Shown here: positions 34,363 through 47,129 of the stretch, one piece after another
How the letters are laid out: each line of letters begins with the position of its first letter
How positions within the stretch are numbered: the first letter of the stretch is position 1
Source of the DNA: Ophiura sarsii
Taxonomy: Eukaryota > Echinodermata > Ophiuroidea > Amphilepidida > Ophiuridae
Reading direction: 5' to 3'
Length of the DNA: 64,000 nucleotides
Assembly: GCA_035610835.1 (NCBI GenBank)
Contig: CM069448.1
Location: 34,357,652 to 34,421,651, forward strand
The notes under the pieces: model-generated
What the model saw: only the letters and a program-made list of their open reading frames with translations
The model's database searches: none
What the model was told of the DNA's origin: nothing
Translations under genes and position numbers: made by a program

Positions 34363-34984
34363 CTCAAGCATGACCGGTTTGATTATTGATCATTACCTAT
34401 TGACTGTTTAGCACAAATAACGGTAATTTTGGCACATTTGATTTGTGACTTTGTCTCATTCTCATTCATGTGGTCAAAATTAAACAACATGTAATCATTG
34501 CAAATGTGGTATCATTTTAAAGAGGAACACTTCAGCTTTCCATTGATATATAACATATACAAAGAGGGTAATAAATAATAAAAATATACTTGATTAAAAA
34601 AGTTTCCTAACTTTTTGTGAGCAGTTTAGATGGACATAATAATGTGCTAAACAGTTTGGCTCAATGAGGCTACATTAAAAAAAACTACAATCTAGAGAGT
34701 GCTGAAACTGTCCCTATCCACCCCGTTTTACGGTAGCGTATGACGTGTTAAAACCTGGGACTTAGATAGCCTTTGATTTCAATCACAAATCCATCTAAAG
34801 AACTTGAACAAGTCTTGTCATTTGTTTCTAAGCATGTCTCAATTACAATTGGTTATATTCATGACATTTGATGACAAATGATAATGGCTAAATGCCTGAG
34901 GACGTGGATGCTGTCACCAAAATAACACCTCCTGCAGCCATTTATAAATCTTGCAGATAAACTAAAATTGAGCAATACCTAAAC

Positions 34985-35422
34985 TAGGGACAGGGATTTT
35001 GCGCTTTTTAAAAGCACTAAAAGTGCTGCTTGATTTTGGAAAAAGTGCTTTTTGGAGCAAAAGGTGCTTTTTTAGGTAAAATGTGCTTTTTTCACCAAAA
35101 ATATGCCATGCGTTAAAAATAAACCCAAAAGTGCGGTTATATTGCGTGTTTCCATGTTGACGTGTTTCTTTGTACGTTGTCAATAACCATCATTTTTCAT
35201 TCAAAACTACATTCAAACTAAACTAAAGTGTAGAATAGACACTTCCACAATTATGAAATTTGATGAATTTTAGGTAAATGGACATTATTTGTTAAATATT
35301 TAGACAACTTTTTAAAAAAATTGCTGTGTGATGAAAAAGTGCTTTTTGAGCAAAAGGTGCTTTTTTGGGCAGAAAGTGCTTTTTTGGTGCTTTTACGCTT
35401 TTGAGCATTTTCCCTGTCCCTA
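34985..35422. mobile_element. 438-bp inverted-repeat element rich in AAAGTGCTTTTT words
   Basis: Terminal repeats TAGGGACAGGGA at both ends. Inside, GTGCTTTTTGGAGCAAAAGGTGC-type words recur in both halves. No target duplication was evident. Non-autonomous. Confidence 0.75.
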
Positions 35423-37134
35423 TCTTATATTACAGCCTCCTGCAGCACAGGTAACTTTCTAAATACTATAATTAACAAGCTCCTAAAATTTCAGCTTTGT
35501 AGCATTTATACTTTTCTTGTAAAAATTAATTAAACATTAATGCATATTAAATATTTTGCTAGGCCAGCTAGGGGGTCAAAAAAACAATAAGAAACAAAAG
35601 CAATGAACGCTTCAATTTTGCTTCATTTTTGACCAAAAAATTGTCATCTAGAAAACCGTACCTCCGATCAATCTCAAATTTCAGATTATTGTGGAGCTCG
35701 GCAAGCTCTATTAAAATATCAAATAAAAAATTACCAGAGGAACAACCTTAAATGTCTAATGTTACTATTTCTTGCTTGAAATGAATAAGTAAGCTTAAAT
35801 AAATGTTTTTAGACTATTACCAGTCACACTAAAAACATTAGGGCCATCTGCAATTGATTCTTAGTTTCCTATTGGAGATTTTAAAATTGGAACCAGGTGA
35901 GAATTCATTATTCATTATTTTGTGTCAATTCATTATTGACTTCCAAATGAATATATTAACTTCCAATATTCATTTGAGAGGTTTGAATACCAGGATGTAC
36001 ATAAAAAGGGCTAATGCTTCCTGTATACATCGTATAGGCCCCGGAAAAACGTGATTTCCTGTGATTTCCCTATAAATTTGCAACCCTAACCGAGAAAATC
36101 CCGCAAAAACAAATCAAATCTGAGACCATAATTAACCGCGACCAAAAACTGTAACTTGTGTCGTACGCTATATAATTTTTTTTTTAAATCATGACCGAAA
36201 AATCGCCCCCAATCACTCTTTAGCTGCGTTCAGACCTGACTTTTAACTCAAGTTAAATATTTTATGACCCGTGATAAAATACCTAACATATTTTTGCTAA
36301 CTCCACGTCGTTATCACGACCAAATTAACCGTCAAATTTAACTTGACTGCCCTGCCCGTAGAGTTAATAAGCTCCGGGTGTTAAATAAGAGGGGGTGCAT
36401 GTGTTACACAAATCTATTAATGTTTGTATCTATAAACGAGATTTAAACCAAAGCATGCGCAATTTTAAGAAAAGTGAGACGAGTTGGTATTAAAATGCTT
36501 AAAATACCAATATTTCAATATTAAAATATCATGATTGGCAACAAAATATTGGTATCATCAGTAAGAGTACAATGTAAGACACAAATCAAATGTTATGTAC
36601 CAAGTAAATGTCTACATACTCATTAGGCTGCGCAATGTTTACAAGCTAAATGTTCAATATCAAAATATGTTTGGCAACAAAATATTTTGTATCAACAACC
36701 ATTAACAGGCATGTATTTTGTAGTATTGTTTTCTTAAGGTGCCTAATGATAAATAGTCTGCTAGACTAATCTTTATGAGGGGCTAACATCTTCAACGTTA
36801 AAATATGTTTGCCACAAAAATAATGTGTGTACAGTATATACAGAATCACTGTGACTATTTGTTCCCAAGTGTCTTGTGTCAGCTCAGCATCAGAAAGATA
36901 TTTACTTTCAACATTAAACTGTTATTACCACAAAATAGCTATATAAAGTGGTATTGGCTTAGATTTCATTTACACATTGGAGGATGGAGTCCGGTGAGGT
37001 TATAAAAAGTTTAAACAGTAAAAAAGGGACTATATCACTATCAGCCCAAACTTCGTACTAATTGTAAATTCAAATCAACTTTCCAATGTGAAAATTATCT
37101 CCATATTCTAAATAGATCTCAAAGATCATTATAA
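35423..37134. other. non-coding, nothing recognised
   Basis: AT-rich. A GCGTTCAGACCTGAC word near 36231 recalls a transposon end, but no partner was found. Confidence 0.4.
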
Positions 37135-37464
37135 TGTAAATTACGTATCAGTGCCCATAATCTTCGAATTGAAACTGGGCGTCACTCAATTCAAAGAATA
37201 CCTCCTGAAAATAGAATTTGTCAGTTGTGTACCCAAAATAAGGTTGAGGACGAGTTTCACTTTGTTATGAAGTGTACGGCATATAATCGTCCTCGCAGTA
37301 CACTGTTATCATCTCTTCAGGGATGTTTAAATATTGATATTAATTCTGATGAGTATGATACTTTTATCAATATTATGTGTGCTTCTGATTTTGATATTTT
37401 TAAAATAATTGCTAACTATGTTAATGCTGCTTTTGATATTCGTTCTATGGCGCAGCAGTATTAA
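37135..37464 (+). pseudogene. C-terminal fragment of a LINE ORF2 (CCHC-like end)
   Basis: Frame from 37135 to the stop at 37462 encodes LRISAHNLRIETGRHS, then ENRICQLCTQNKVEDEFHF and VMKCTAYNRPR. The C..C ... H ... C arrangement with VEDE.HF is the conserved C-terminal region of many animal LINE reverse-transcriptase proteins. The 3' UTR ends near 37628 in TTGAATGAATATA. The reverse transcriptase itself is missing (5' truncation). Distinct from both other LINEs in the window. Confidence 0.8.
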
Positions 37465-37950
37465 TTTGTCTCATGCATGATGTAACTTGTATTCATGAAC
37501 TGAAGCGCATGCACTATGCGCAATTTGCGCATTGTACTCTTGTGTATGTTTTCTACATTGTATGTGTGCTATTTGACTATACCTGTATGATGGGTTTTAT
37601 ATGTCAATAATATTGAATGAATATATATCAAGATTTGTAAGAAATTCCATCCCCAATATGTAAAAGTATAAGCAACTGCTTATTACCCATGACCACTTCA
37701 TAAATGTCCCTCAAGTCTAGCCTCAAAACTAGCTCATACAGAAACAAACCATGGGATCACCCATGTGTGACGATCCATTTTTACTCTTCAAATTGAATCA
37801 TAATGAAGAATTATTAATGATTTGAACAACCATATAACACAACAATACTGTAGTTTAAAATAGAAAGGAACGAAAGATAAATTTATTAGCAGACAAGAGA
37901 TTAAGACAGTATCACATGTGAAAAAACAACATCTAATCTCATTGATTTAA

Positions 37951-38332
37951 AGGTATATTATGTGATCTTTCCAGGGAACACCCTCAACATAAAAAAAAAA
38001 AAAATTGAAAGCAGATTTTCTTGCAGATTAACATTTCTTATCATAAATCGTATACATTCCAAGTTTCAGGGCGATACGATTCTTAATTACTTCAAAATCA
38101 TGGTTTATAGAGTAAAAATAAACTGTTGGGTGTGTTAACGCGACAGTATATGTATTTTCACTCTAAATTCACTCTAAAACTATGATTTTGAGGTAATTAG
38201 GAATCGTATCGCTCTGTAAATTGGAATGTATGTACAATTTATGATCAGAAATGTAAATCTGCAAGAAAATCTACTTTCTAAAAGAAATCATGAATAGAGG
38301 GCACTCTCTGGAAAAGATCACATAATATGCCT
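37951..38332. mobile_element. TTAA-flanked palindromic MITE, 382 bp
   Basis: TTAA at 37947-37950 and 38333-38336. Ends AGGTATATTATGTGATCTTT and, inverted, AGGCATATTATGTGATCTTT. Arms are complementary through GGGCGATACGATTC / GAATCGTATCGCTC to a centre at GTGTGTTAACGCGACAG. Related copies at 4095 (half) and 39017 (shares the ends). Confidence 0.9.
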
Positions 38333-38774
38333 TTAAGGATGAAAAGAATATTGAATTTTGAGCATCGATATCATTTTGGGACAGCCTGTATCTAAATGAA
38401 TTTTAATTACCTTGAGACTGTTGTCGATTTCCCCCCTATTTTGCCTTACCATATTATCCCTCCTAAAGCTCCTATAGTAAAGTCATTTTAGTGGGTCTTT
38501 ATTTGTTACATTTTTTAAATTTGTTTATTCTACAGTTACAATATTGAACAGTCTTGTTCTCGCATTTTATTTGGTTACATTTACAGGGTTAGTGTTGTAA
38601 GGATAGGGGTCAGGTTAAGGTTATGACTATTTATAGTAATCATGACTAGGGAATCTATTATTTTAAGAGATTTGGGATCAATTGGTTAAATAAAGTATCT
38701 CAAAACCAAATGGTGTTCAGGTGGTATGAAATGGAGAAAGAAAACAAAGTTTGACAAAGAGGTTCATGGAGAGT

Positions 38775-38808
<34 letters not shown>

Positions 38809-38817
38809 GGGGGGGGA
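38775..38817. repeat. poly-G run, 33 plus 8 nt
   Basis: Interrupted by one T. An apparent proline-rich frame on the other strand is an artefact of it. Confidence 0.95.
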
Positions 38818-39016
38818 CTCTTCACAATTGGGTATTTTTCAAAAATATATATCTCAAACCTAAAAAGATGTGATGATCTGGGTGGTGTCAAATGAAGGAG
38901 AAGAAGATAAAGCATATAATAATATAATGTATAAACAAAATGATTCTGTGTGCTAGTCCTCACAATTAAAAAAAGAAAAGCATAAAAGCATGAAATAGAA
39001 CAAAATCAGTATAGAA

Positions 39017-39458
39017 AGGTATATTATGCGATCTTTTCCATGAAATCTGTGATTTTTCCCGAGAAATGCATATTTTTGGTCAAATTGCATATTTTATAAC
39101 CATGAAACTCAACTAAAATATCTTGTTAAGTTGTATTAATAGTTACAGAGCAATAATGCTTCCTACTTAAAACTTTGTTTTTTGGTTCTTAAATGAATTC
39201 CATTTTAACGCCGTTACCAGAGTTGGCGGATATGATCGCAACTGTACACAAGTGAACACAATTACGGAATGCTTTTTTATGATGAAAATTGGGAAAATAT
39301 GTTGACAATTCCTCATACTTGGAAGCAGATTTCCATCGTGATATAGTAGGCCTACAGTTATGAGATTTTTCTACAGAAAATACTTGCTAGTCAAGCTTAA
39401 TTATAAAACAGAAACAAATAAATGTATAAAAGTTTTAAAAAAACCACATAATATTCCT
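39017..39458. mobile_element. diverged relative of the 37951 element, 442 bp
   Basis: Left end AGGTATATTATGCGATCTTT, right end (inverted) AGGAATATTATGTGGTTTTT. Flanks TAGA and TCAA look like decayed TTAA. The interior is not closely similar to the 382-bp element. Confidence 0.65.
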
Positions 39459-39869
39459 TCAAGATGCCACTCCCCATAATTGGGTATTTTTCAAAATAAA
39501 TATCACAATTTTAAACTAATGAGGTGTCAAATGACAGAGAAGAAAAAGTATACAATAATACAATTTCGGGGGTGCTTCTCCTCAGTGATTTTGTTTAAAG
39601 ATGAAATATCTCAATAATTAAAATGTTGTGACCTGTACCTGTGGTGGTGTTAAATGAAATTGAACAAAATTAAGAACGTTAAAAAAGAACATTTAATACT
39701 ACGCAGATTCGTAGCTAGTAGCTATAGGTTTGGCCACTGTTGCAATTGTAAATTAACCAATTCCTGCTCAGCTTGATAAACAAATGTATCAAATTACAGG
39801 GGGGGGGGGTACTTTTGTTAAATTGAAGAAAATACAGCATTTTCACCTGGATATTGAATGATATTGCTA

Positions 39870-40747
39870 AGGGAGCATTCATAAATACTTTGGTGGGGTG
39901 GGGTGGGCAAATTGGCATCCCGGACATTAAAAAAAAATTGATCCCCCCTTCGAGAAAGTCTTATTTTTATTGATCCCCCCTTTCAGGGTCTGAAATTATT
40001 TTGATCCACCCCCCCCCCCCCCCCCCCCCCCCCCCCACCCCCACCCCTATGCCAAACCACATTTCTGTTAGGTTTGGTAGGGTAATAAGTTAACGGATTA
40101 TTATGAGCTATTTTGAATACTTAACAACTTCCAACAGCCTTTAAACATAGGCGTAGCCAGAAGGCTTGTTGCCCTGGGGGCACTGACCAAACCGGCGGGG
40201 GTTAAGGGAGCAGCGGCCCCTTAGAGCTGTATGTTTTCTGACCTGATACCTTAACAAGCGCGCGTAGCGCGAGAAAAATTTGCTACTTTACACTTACTTT
40301 GCTATTGAGGCTTGCATTCATAAAACCTTTATAAAGCTAAAGTAAATGCATGGAGGTCCATGCAAAATTTGCTACTTTATACTTATTTTTTCATAAAGCT
40401 AAAGTTAGTGTTTGATATGTTTTATGTTTGATATTTACATGACTATATTTTTATAAATTTAATGGTGCAAAATTGTTTCATTACTCTAATTTTGTCATTT
40501 TTGGGATAAATTTTGGCTTTAAACTAATTTCCGAAACCTAATTAAGGGGGGGCACACGCGCGCGCGCAGCGCGCAATTTTTGTGTGGCTTTTTTACATTA
40601 GTATTTGTTTGATCCCCCCTTAACAGCAACTTATTTTGCTTGATCCCCCCTTTTTTAGGCTTATTATTTTTTTGATCCCCCCCTGAATTGCCCAACCCCC
40701 CCCCCCCCCCCCCCCCCCCCCCACCAGAGTATTTATGAACGCTCCCT
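39870..40747. mobile_element. 878-bp inverted-repeat element with TTGATCCCCCCTT repeats
   Basis: Termini AGGGAGCATTCATAAATACT and, inverted, AGGGAGCGTTCATAAATACT. Inside, TTGATCCCCCCTT recurs on both sides of the centre, with C runs at 40009-40036 and 40696-40722 and GCGCGCGTAGCGCG / CGCGCGCGCAGCGCGC words. A related end lies near 44702-44726 (TAATGAACGGTCCCTTA). Confidence 0.75.
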
Positions 40748-40759
40748 AATGAATGAATA

Positions 40760-41240
40760 TTGGATATTTTCCGGATGTCGGAGTCATCCACTGTGATATA
40801 TGCGATGCAAAACTTAAGAATGGTTGAAATATCTGCTGAAAGTCTGAATATTTCCGGATATCCGTAGTAATCCACCAGTGATATGCGATACAAAACTTAA
40901 GAATGTTCGGAATTTCTGCTGAAGTCTGAATATTGCCGGATATCCGGAGTCATCCTGAATATTGCCTGGATATCCGGAGTCATCCTGAATATTTCCCGGA
41001 TATCCGGAGTCATCCACAGAGATACGCGATACAAAACTTAAGAATGTTCGGAATTTCTGCTGAAGTCTGAATATTTCCGGATATCCGGAGTCATCCACAG
41101 TGATATGCGATACGATACAAAAAATAATAAGACTGTTCGGAATTTCTGCTGAAATGCTGAATATTTCCGGATATCCGGCTGGATATCCAGTTTGATCTAC
41201 ACTGAAAGTCTGAAGCCTGGATATTTCCCCATATCGTTAT
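40760..41240. repeat. minisatellite, period about 100 bp with 30-bp subrepeats
   Basis: Units read CCGGATATCCGGAGTCATCC, A.AG.GATATGCGATAC, AAAACTTAAGAATGTTCGG, AATTTCTGCTGAAGTCTGAA. Near 40926-41015 the AATATT.CC.GGATATCCGGAGTCATCCTG block is amplified alone. Diverged GGATATCC words continue to about 41380. Confidence 0.88.
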
Positions 41241-42399
41241 CATCAATCAAAAATAAATACAAAATAAAAATACAATATCTGAGGATCAACTCTGATAATT
41301 CCCTGGATAATTTTCAATATCATTTCATTTTTGTCCGGATATCCACGGCAAAATATGGTGATATTTGTCTGGACATCCGGTGTCATCCACAGGGGGGGTG
41401 TATGTATTATCTGGAATAGCCCATTTTATACACCTATCATCAATCACTGATGATCACTGCACTCTCAGTTGTAAGACACATGACAAGCGGTTGGTCGCCG
41501 CACGACTTCGCCTGTTTACTCCAATGACTCCAGCAGATTATGAGATTATATAGATCAGACTCAGCAATTGACTTCAAACCGATTGACTTAAATTAGCATA
41601 ATAATCACTTGAGTACCCGCGACAACCATCACAATCACGATGCAATCGATCGATCTGTTTGGGGTAAATTGTTTGAGCATGCGTTCCCACAACTTGCACA
41701 AGGCAAGGGTTGAGTGTGTGGTTGTAAATACCGTAAAGTGTTGGATTTTGACATCACGCACAAGATTCTTTCTAGAATTTCGCTGGTGCTTAAATTATGC
41801 ATCGTGTATCAAGACGTAGTATGAAATACTGGGTACTCGTCTGACTTGCAAGCAAATGGTGTCGGATGAGATTTAGATTAATATATTCTCATTCATGCTC
41901 CGATTTGTGCCTTTTATTAATTTTAATAACTGTTATAAATAAAATCCTTTTCGACGGTAATGGATTGTCACTTAAAGAATTGTCTGCAATATTTCTCAAT
42001 TGTAAAAATCAACATAGATCTGGTGGTATTTAAAAATAACTGAGTATAGGCCTAGGCCTACCAGTGTAACCTAGTTCTAATGAGCCGCGTATGAACATAA
42101 CTCCTTGGTATGAATGAGATGACGTAACGCATAGTATACTTAGAATTATTTTGTAGTTGTATTAAACATGAAATACCCCGGGAGAGGTGCGTCATGGGTG
42201 TGTCGTTTACCACCACATTCTTGACAGAGGGTGCATCAGTGGCAGCCTTTGGTCCGTCAAAAAATTGACGAAGGGTGCGTCTAGGTCCGTCACTTTACAT
42301 CGGTGCGTCACAGTGTACATCTTTTTACGAACAAAAAAATACGACCTTTAAATACATGACTGTATGCCATACTATACCGCCAACCAGGCTCTACTTTAA

Positions 42400-42750
42400 A
42401 GGTAGATGACCCGATCACATTTTCGTAACACAGAATTATTTCAAACATACGGAGATTTTCATATCATATGAAAGCTCGTATTTTTCTCATCATCATACTG
42501 AAATTTGACGGCCTAAATCGGTATAATTACGGAGAAATCGATGAAATAACGTCGAATTACCGCGAATGGTGGTAACCACCGATATAGTTTGTGTACTACT
42601 CAATGGGTAGGCCTACAGTTCACAGCATCTTGTACGTCTAAAATAAGAACCATTAGAGCTATGCAACTCAAACTTTGGAACACAACTTTTTTAAGGATGA
42701 CCTTTCATGTAGAATAGAAAACTTCAAGTTGAAAATCGGAACATCTACCT
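42400..42750. mobile_element. TTAA-flanked MITE, 351 bp (family at 13736)
   Basis: TTAA at 42396-42399 and 42751-42754. Ends AGGTAGATGACCCGATC and, inverted, AGGTAGATGTTCCGATT. Shares interior blocks with the 13736 copy. Confidence 0.87.
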
Positions 42751-43089
42751 TTAATACCGCAAACATAAATTTTCTGATATTTCATACCGCATGTTCTAAA
42801 ATGCCTGAAATCACTCGATCGCTATTGCAAGTGTGCAAGCCTGATTTTGGCAAACGGAAAAAACAAGAAACCGACAGACCGAGATCCTTTCATTTTGAGA
42901 GTAGGCCTAGTGTCACGTATTTAGATAGGGGATCACCCGGATCAGCATCAATTGCGCTATACCACACAAGCGCAGAACAATCTAAAAACAGCAGAGGTAG
43001 GAGGACAGGCCCCCAGACTTGGATTTGGCCGGGGATGTGCGACAGGAGATTCAAATAAAAAACCTACCCATTTCTATGGGTGATTTGTG

Positions 43090-43345
43090 GAAAAAACGGT
43101 ACCCATTTCTAAGGATTTTGCTTCATTAGTAGACTCCCGTTCGCAAATTATCTGGAAAACAGACCAAATTTTCGCAATTCGCGAAAATAGACCCATTTGT
43201 AAAGATTTTTTGTGCGGAAAACTAGACCCAATTTTCGCAATTCGCGAAAATATACCCATTTGTAAGGATTTTTTGTGCGGAAAACTAGACCCAATTTTCG
43301 CAATTCGCGAAAATATACCCATTTATAAGGATTTTAAAATAGACC
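43090..43345. repeat. minisatellite, 63-bp period
   Basis: Two close units and a diverged first one carry TTTTCGCAATTCGCGAAAAT and ATTTGTAAGGATTTTTTGTG. Because 63 is a multiple of three, the frame stays open and gives a 21-residue repeat (CKDFLCGKLDPIFAIRENIP). Inner TTCGCAATTCGCGAA is palindromic. Coding function is not supported. Confidence 0.85.
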
Positions 43346-44989
43346 CATCTGGTGTAACAAGTGGGGCAAATTTTTAGTTTTAGAGATTTTGTATTTTCCA
43401 TCACAAAATCATCCCATTATGTTTTTTTAGCGAAAGGCGACCCATTAGAGCGGCACTATCCCCGTATACGGCAGTAATTAGGCAAGAGAAAGGTCACACA
43501 GAATTTGCCAATCAAGCTCACGGACACAGGCATCAACCAACAAAAAGTTGGGTATTAAAAGGGAATAAAAAAAGAGAAAAAAACCTGGGAGATATTTGAT
43601 TTGAACAAAACAAAACACTATTAGAGCCCAGCCACCCCGGCCAAATGGTGTTAACGGTTAATAAATTCGAAACCAGACCCCGGCCGAGGCTAAACTGAGG
43701 GAGCCGGGTCTCAAAATTGTTTCAGGGATCCTGATCATCCTGACGTTTATGATTTATAATCAGTTAAATATTTTATGAATTTTAGACCAGTCCTCCTCTG
43801 GGTTCCGTCCCGGTCCGGGGTCTTTTTTATATTGAGTTGAAGCTTTTGCACACAGCACGCTGGGTCTTCCCACAATTCTTTGTTGCTTCTACTTAGTGTA
43901 AATCCTCAGTTGTTTAACAATATCGATATAATAAAGGGGTAAAAAAAAGGACTTGAGGACTCGGCTTTGAGTCCTCATCGAGTCCGGCAAAATTGTTTTT
44001 TTTTCTTTTGTCCATGGATTCGTTGGTAAGTTCTGTTTGTGCCCTCTGAACGGCCAATAATTTAATGATAATTGATACCCCCTCTTGATCTTTTGATTGT
44101 GAAATTATACTAACTACATTGCAAGCGTAGCGAGGTGGAAATTTTGTCATACATTTTGGGTGGTTTTGTGAGTCTTTATATTCCCGAAAAAAGTTAGAAT
44201 ATCCTGACAAAAACGTATGCAACATTTTCCTTTTGTGAGCTTAGGTGCAGAGCTGAGAGTGAGACGAGGTGAAAAGCAAGCAAGAAATTACCGTTTTTAA
44301 TCATATATTGTTGGATTTTGGAACATAGGCCTAGGCTAATTAACATGTTTTTATACACCCCATGGCTCTAATGTTTTCAACCGTTGATGATTATATAGGC
44401 GTTTTTCAAACAGATCGTCCGAGCAGGGCGTGCACAAAAAAGATTTGCTGTCCGAAAGTCGTCTCATCATATAAGTACATGTTTTGAAATTGATAGGTTG
44501 TAAGAAAATGTGCGCGAAGTGCAGAAAAAAATGCCATTTACACTCCAAAATAGCCTCTAAAATCACCCCAATCACCACCATCTTTATAGTTAAAAAAAGT
44601 TACATGACCCCCCTGTTTAAGAATAAAAAGTTACATAGCCCCCCCTATTTCAACATATGAAAGTTACATGACCCCCCCTATATTTTACCCAACCCCCCCT
44701 CCAGCATAAATAATGAACGGTCCCTTAGCAATCATAGCAATAATGTACTTCTTTATAGCTTGATCAATGAAACAGTGATTACATCACATCATTCACATGA
44801 TTCATTCAATTAGTTTTCCATGCAAATAATTGCAGATAAGCAGTTTGTAAAAATAAAAGAACAACGACAAAGCTACACAAGCCTAATAAGTTCATAAGTT
44901 ACTGAACTGACTGTGATTATACTTTAATTACAAGTATTAAACAGGATATAACTGAAATTCTGATTAAGAAAACTTTGATGAATATTGGT

Positions 44990-45125
44990 GAACTGCGGCT
45001 TGAATTTGATACATTTAGGACTCGGATACTGAGGACTCGGACTTGGACATCAGAAATGGCAAGGACTCGGGACTCGAACTCAAGTCCTTTTCTCAAGGAC
45101 TCAGACTCGGATGATGAGGACGGGA
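44990..45125. repeat. degenerate GGACTCGG repeat
   Basis: AGGACTCGGATACTGAGGACTCGGACTTGG and similar words repeat 6-7 times just upstream of the first visible atlastin coding exon. GAGTCC words also cluster near 43950-43985. Confidence 0.7.
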
Positions 45126-45221
45126 CTACAACACTGCCGTCTACAACTGGGTCTTTGATTAATATAAAAGTCCTATATGACTTAATTCTGTTTTTTTCTT
45201 CTTTTTTCTTTCCTATAGACA

Positions 45222-45440
45222 ATGCCTCCTCTTCCAGATTTACTAGCCGGTGGCCAGCCAGTGCAGGTAGTAGCGACCACTGACGACCACTCGTTTGAGC
45301 TGCAGGAAGATATTCTAGAAAGGATCCTATTGGACGAGAGAGTTTGCAATAAGAAAGTGTGTGTGGTGTCTGTGGCAGGAGCATTTCGCAAAGGCAAATC
45401 GTTCCTGCTCGATTTCCTATTGCGTTACCTAAATTCACAG
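45222..45440 (+). CDS. ATL: atlastin, first visible coding exon (N-terminus and P-loop)
   Basis: Atlastin is a dynamin-like GTPase anchored in the endoplasmic reticulum that fuses ER tubules homotypically. A long pyrimidine tract and TCCTATAG end at 45218; ATG follows at 45222 and is probably the start, although the exon begins three bases earlier. The exon encodes DDHSFEL and then the G1 motif [18 protein letters not shown], which includes the conserved Arg next to the P-loop Lys. The donor CAG|GTAATT leaves phase 0. The next exon is 11 kb away at 56626. The short N-terminus (about 20 residues before the conserved core) resembles the invertebrate form. A 5' UTR exon must exist upstream. Confidence 0.95.
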
Positions 45441-46792
45441 GTAATTTGAGCATCAGCCTGATTAGTCTTTTGTGGGCATGTATTGTTGTGCATTGGTTAA
45501 AGTAGTTTTGGTAGCATCAATGGGTTGGAAAGAGAGTAGAAGTTTTGTATACTCTAATGCTAAAATGTTTATACTGATTGGCCCTAACCCATTCAGGGGG
45601 TTGTAGCAATAAAGTTAACAGGGTGAAACATTGTAGAACAAATAATGACACAAAAAAATAGGGTGTGACGCCCCAGGGGAATAAAAAGGGGATCAAACCC
45701 AACCTGGGCCGCCATGGCCGGGGTCCAGGTGACTGCATCACGCTTCAGGGTTTGCGCTTCCAAATATATAACTTTTTGAAGCCTACACGTACCTTTGCGT
45801 GATTGCGCAATTAGATTAGACAGTGCTTCTGTTGGATTTAGCATGGTTAGGGTAAAAGCAGACAGTAATTTTTGGAACTAAATTTGGAGATATAATTTAA
45901 TGTAGGAGGGCCTGTGCCCTATGTGTTTGAATCCCATTCATATTTAATTAAAGTCAAATGCAACCAAAGAAAGTAATTGTTTGATTGTCCTCTTTAAGCA
46001 TTTAAAAAAAAAAATAAGCGTTATTCATAAGTAAAAGGACATTCAAAATAGGGTTGACATTCTTGAAATCGTGGAAGTGGAAATAAAAACAAGCATTTTT
46101 TAAATATTTTTTTAAAGTGTTATTCCAAAGTAAAAGGACATTCAAAATAGGGTTGACATTCATGTAATAGTGGAAGTGGAAATAAAAACATACCTTTTTC
46201 ATTAGGAATAAGTGGTAGAGGACCAAAAACAAACAACATGTCATGGTTTTGTTTGTTAATATAGATCTGTGCCATTGTTCTTGCAGTGGGAACAAATACA
46301 GATCTATTGCAATCACTGACAGATGGTGCTGCCTTTGTTATATTGTATGATTTCATATACGGAGCATTCGATACAAAGAACATGAACATCCAGGGTTTGA
46401 AATTATATGAACATTAATTTTACTTGCTCCATACAAAAATTATACAAAATGTGATTGGACTCCTTTTTCTCTTCTTAGTATATCAAAATACAATGCCATT
46501 TGAACCTAGTTGCATGACATTGTAATGCCCAGAGGGAAAGAACCAACAAGATTCTAGAACCGTAACTCAAAATTAAAAAAAAATCACAACATTTATTGCT
46601 CAACATCACGGAATTAGATTTGATATCGTGTGCAAAATGTTTCACAAAGTAAATGTTGGACGATTCCTATATTATATAAATGGCTACTTTTGAGATAGTA
46701 TGTCATGTCAGGGCATGAATTTCCTTTCTTTGGCAATTACTAACTATCATTGCTAATTATCATTGCTAGGGAAGAAAGAGAGTGAGGCCTAC

Positions 46793-46980
46793 ATCACCCT
46801 TGCGTGGAAGCCCAATGGGATTTACTAGTCTACCTGTGCATGTACATTTTCTGCCTGATGAATTTGTTATTTTACTGCCTAAAATGATCACCCTTGCGTG
46901 GAAGCCCAATGGGATTTACTAGTCTACCTGTGCATGTACATTTTCTGCCTGATGAATTTGTTATTTTACTGCCTAAAATG
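46793..46980. repeat. perfect tandem duplication, period 94 bp
   Basis: ATCACCCTTGCGTGGAAGCC through CTGCCTAAAATG occurs twice in direct succession in atlastin intron 1. Apparently identical units indicate a recent event. Confidence 0.93.
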
Positions 46981-47129
46981 AACATGCTCTTTCCGCAACA
47001 TACCTGCATGTGTGCATTATGATTTTAGAGCTTAATAACCATATTTGCCATTAATCATAAAAGAAATGGATATTTTCCATGAGTCTTTTCAAATTGCTTC
47101 TACTATTGTTTTGGGCATGTTTTAACCTT

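Noticed and set aside
34138..34371. Minus-strand frame across the N run
   Set aside because: It exists only because unknown bases are treated as open; the gap length is arbitrary.
38700..38963. Minus-strand frame with a poly-proline stretch
   Set aside because: The proline run is the translation of the poly-G tract at 38775-38817; no splice sites, domains or conserved flanks.
40720..41240. CRISPR-like array
   Set aside because: Units are long, contiguous and diverged with no unique spacers; it is a minisatellite in an animal genome.
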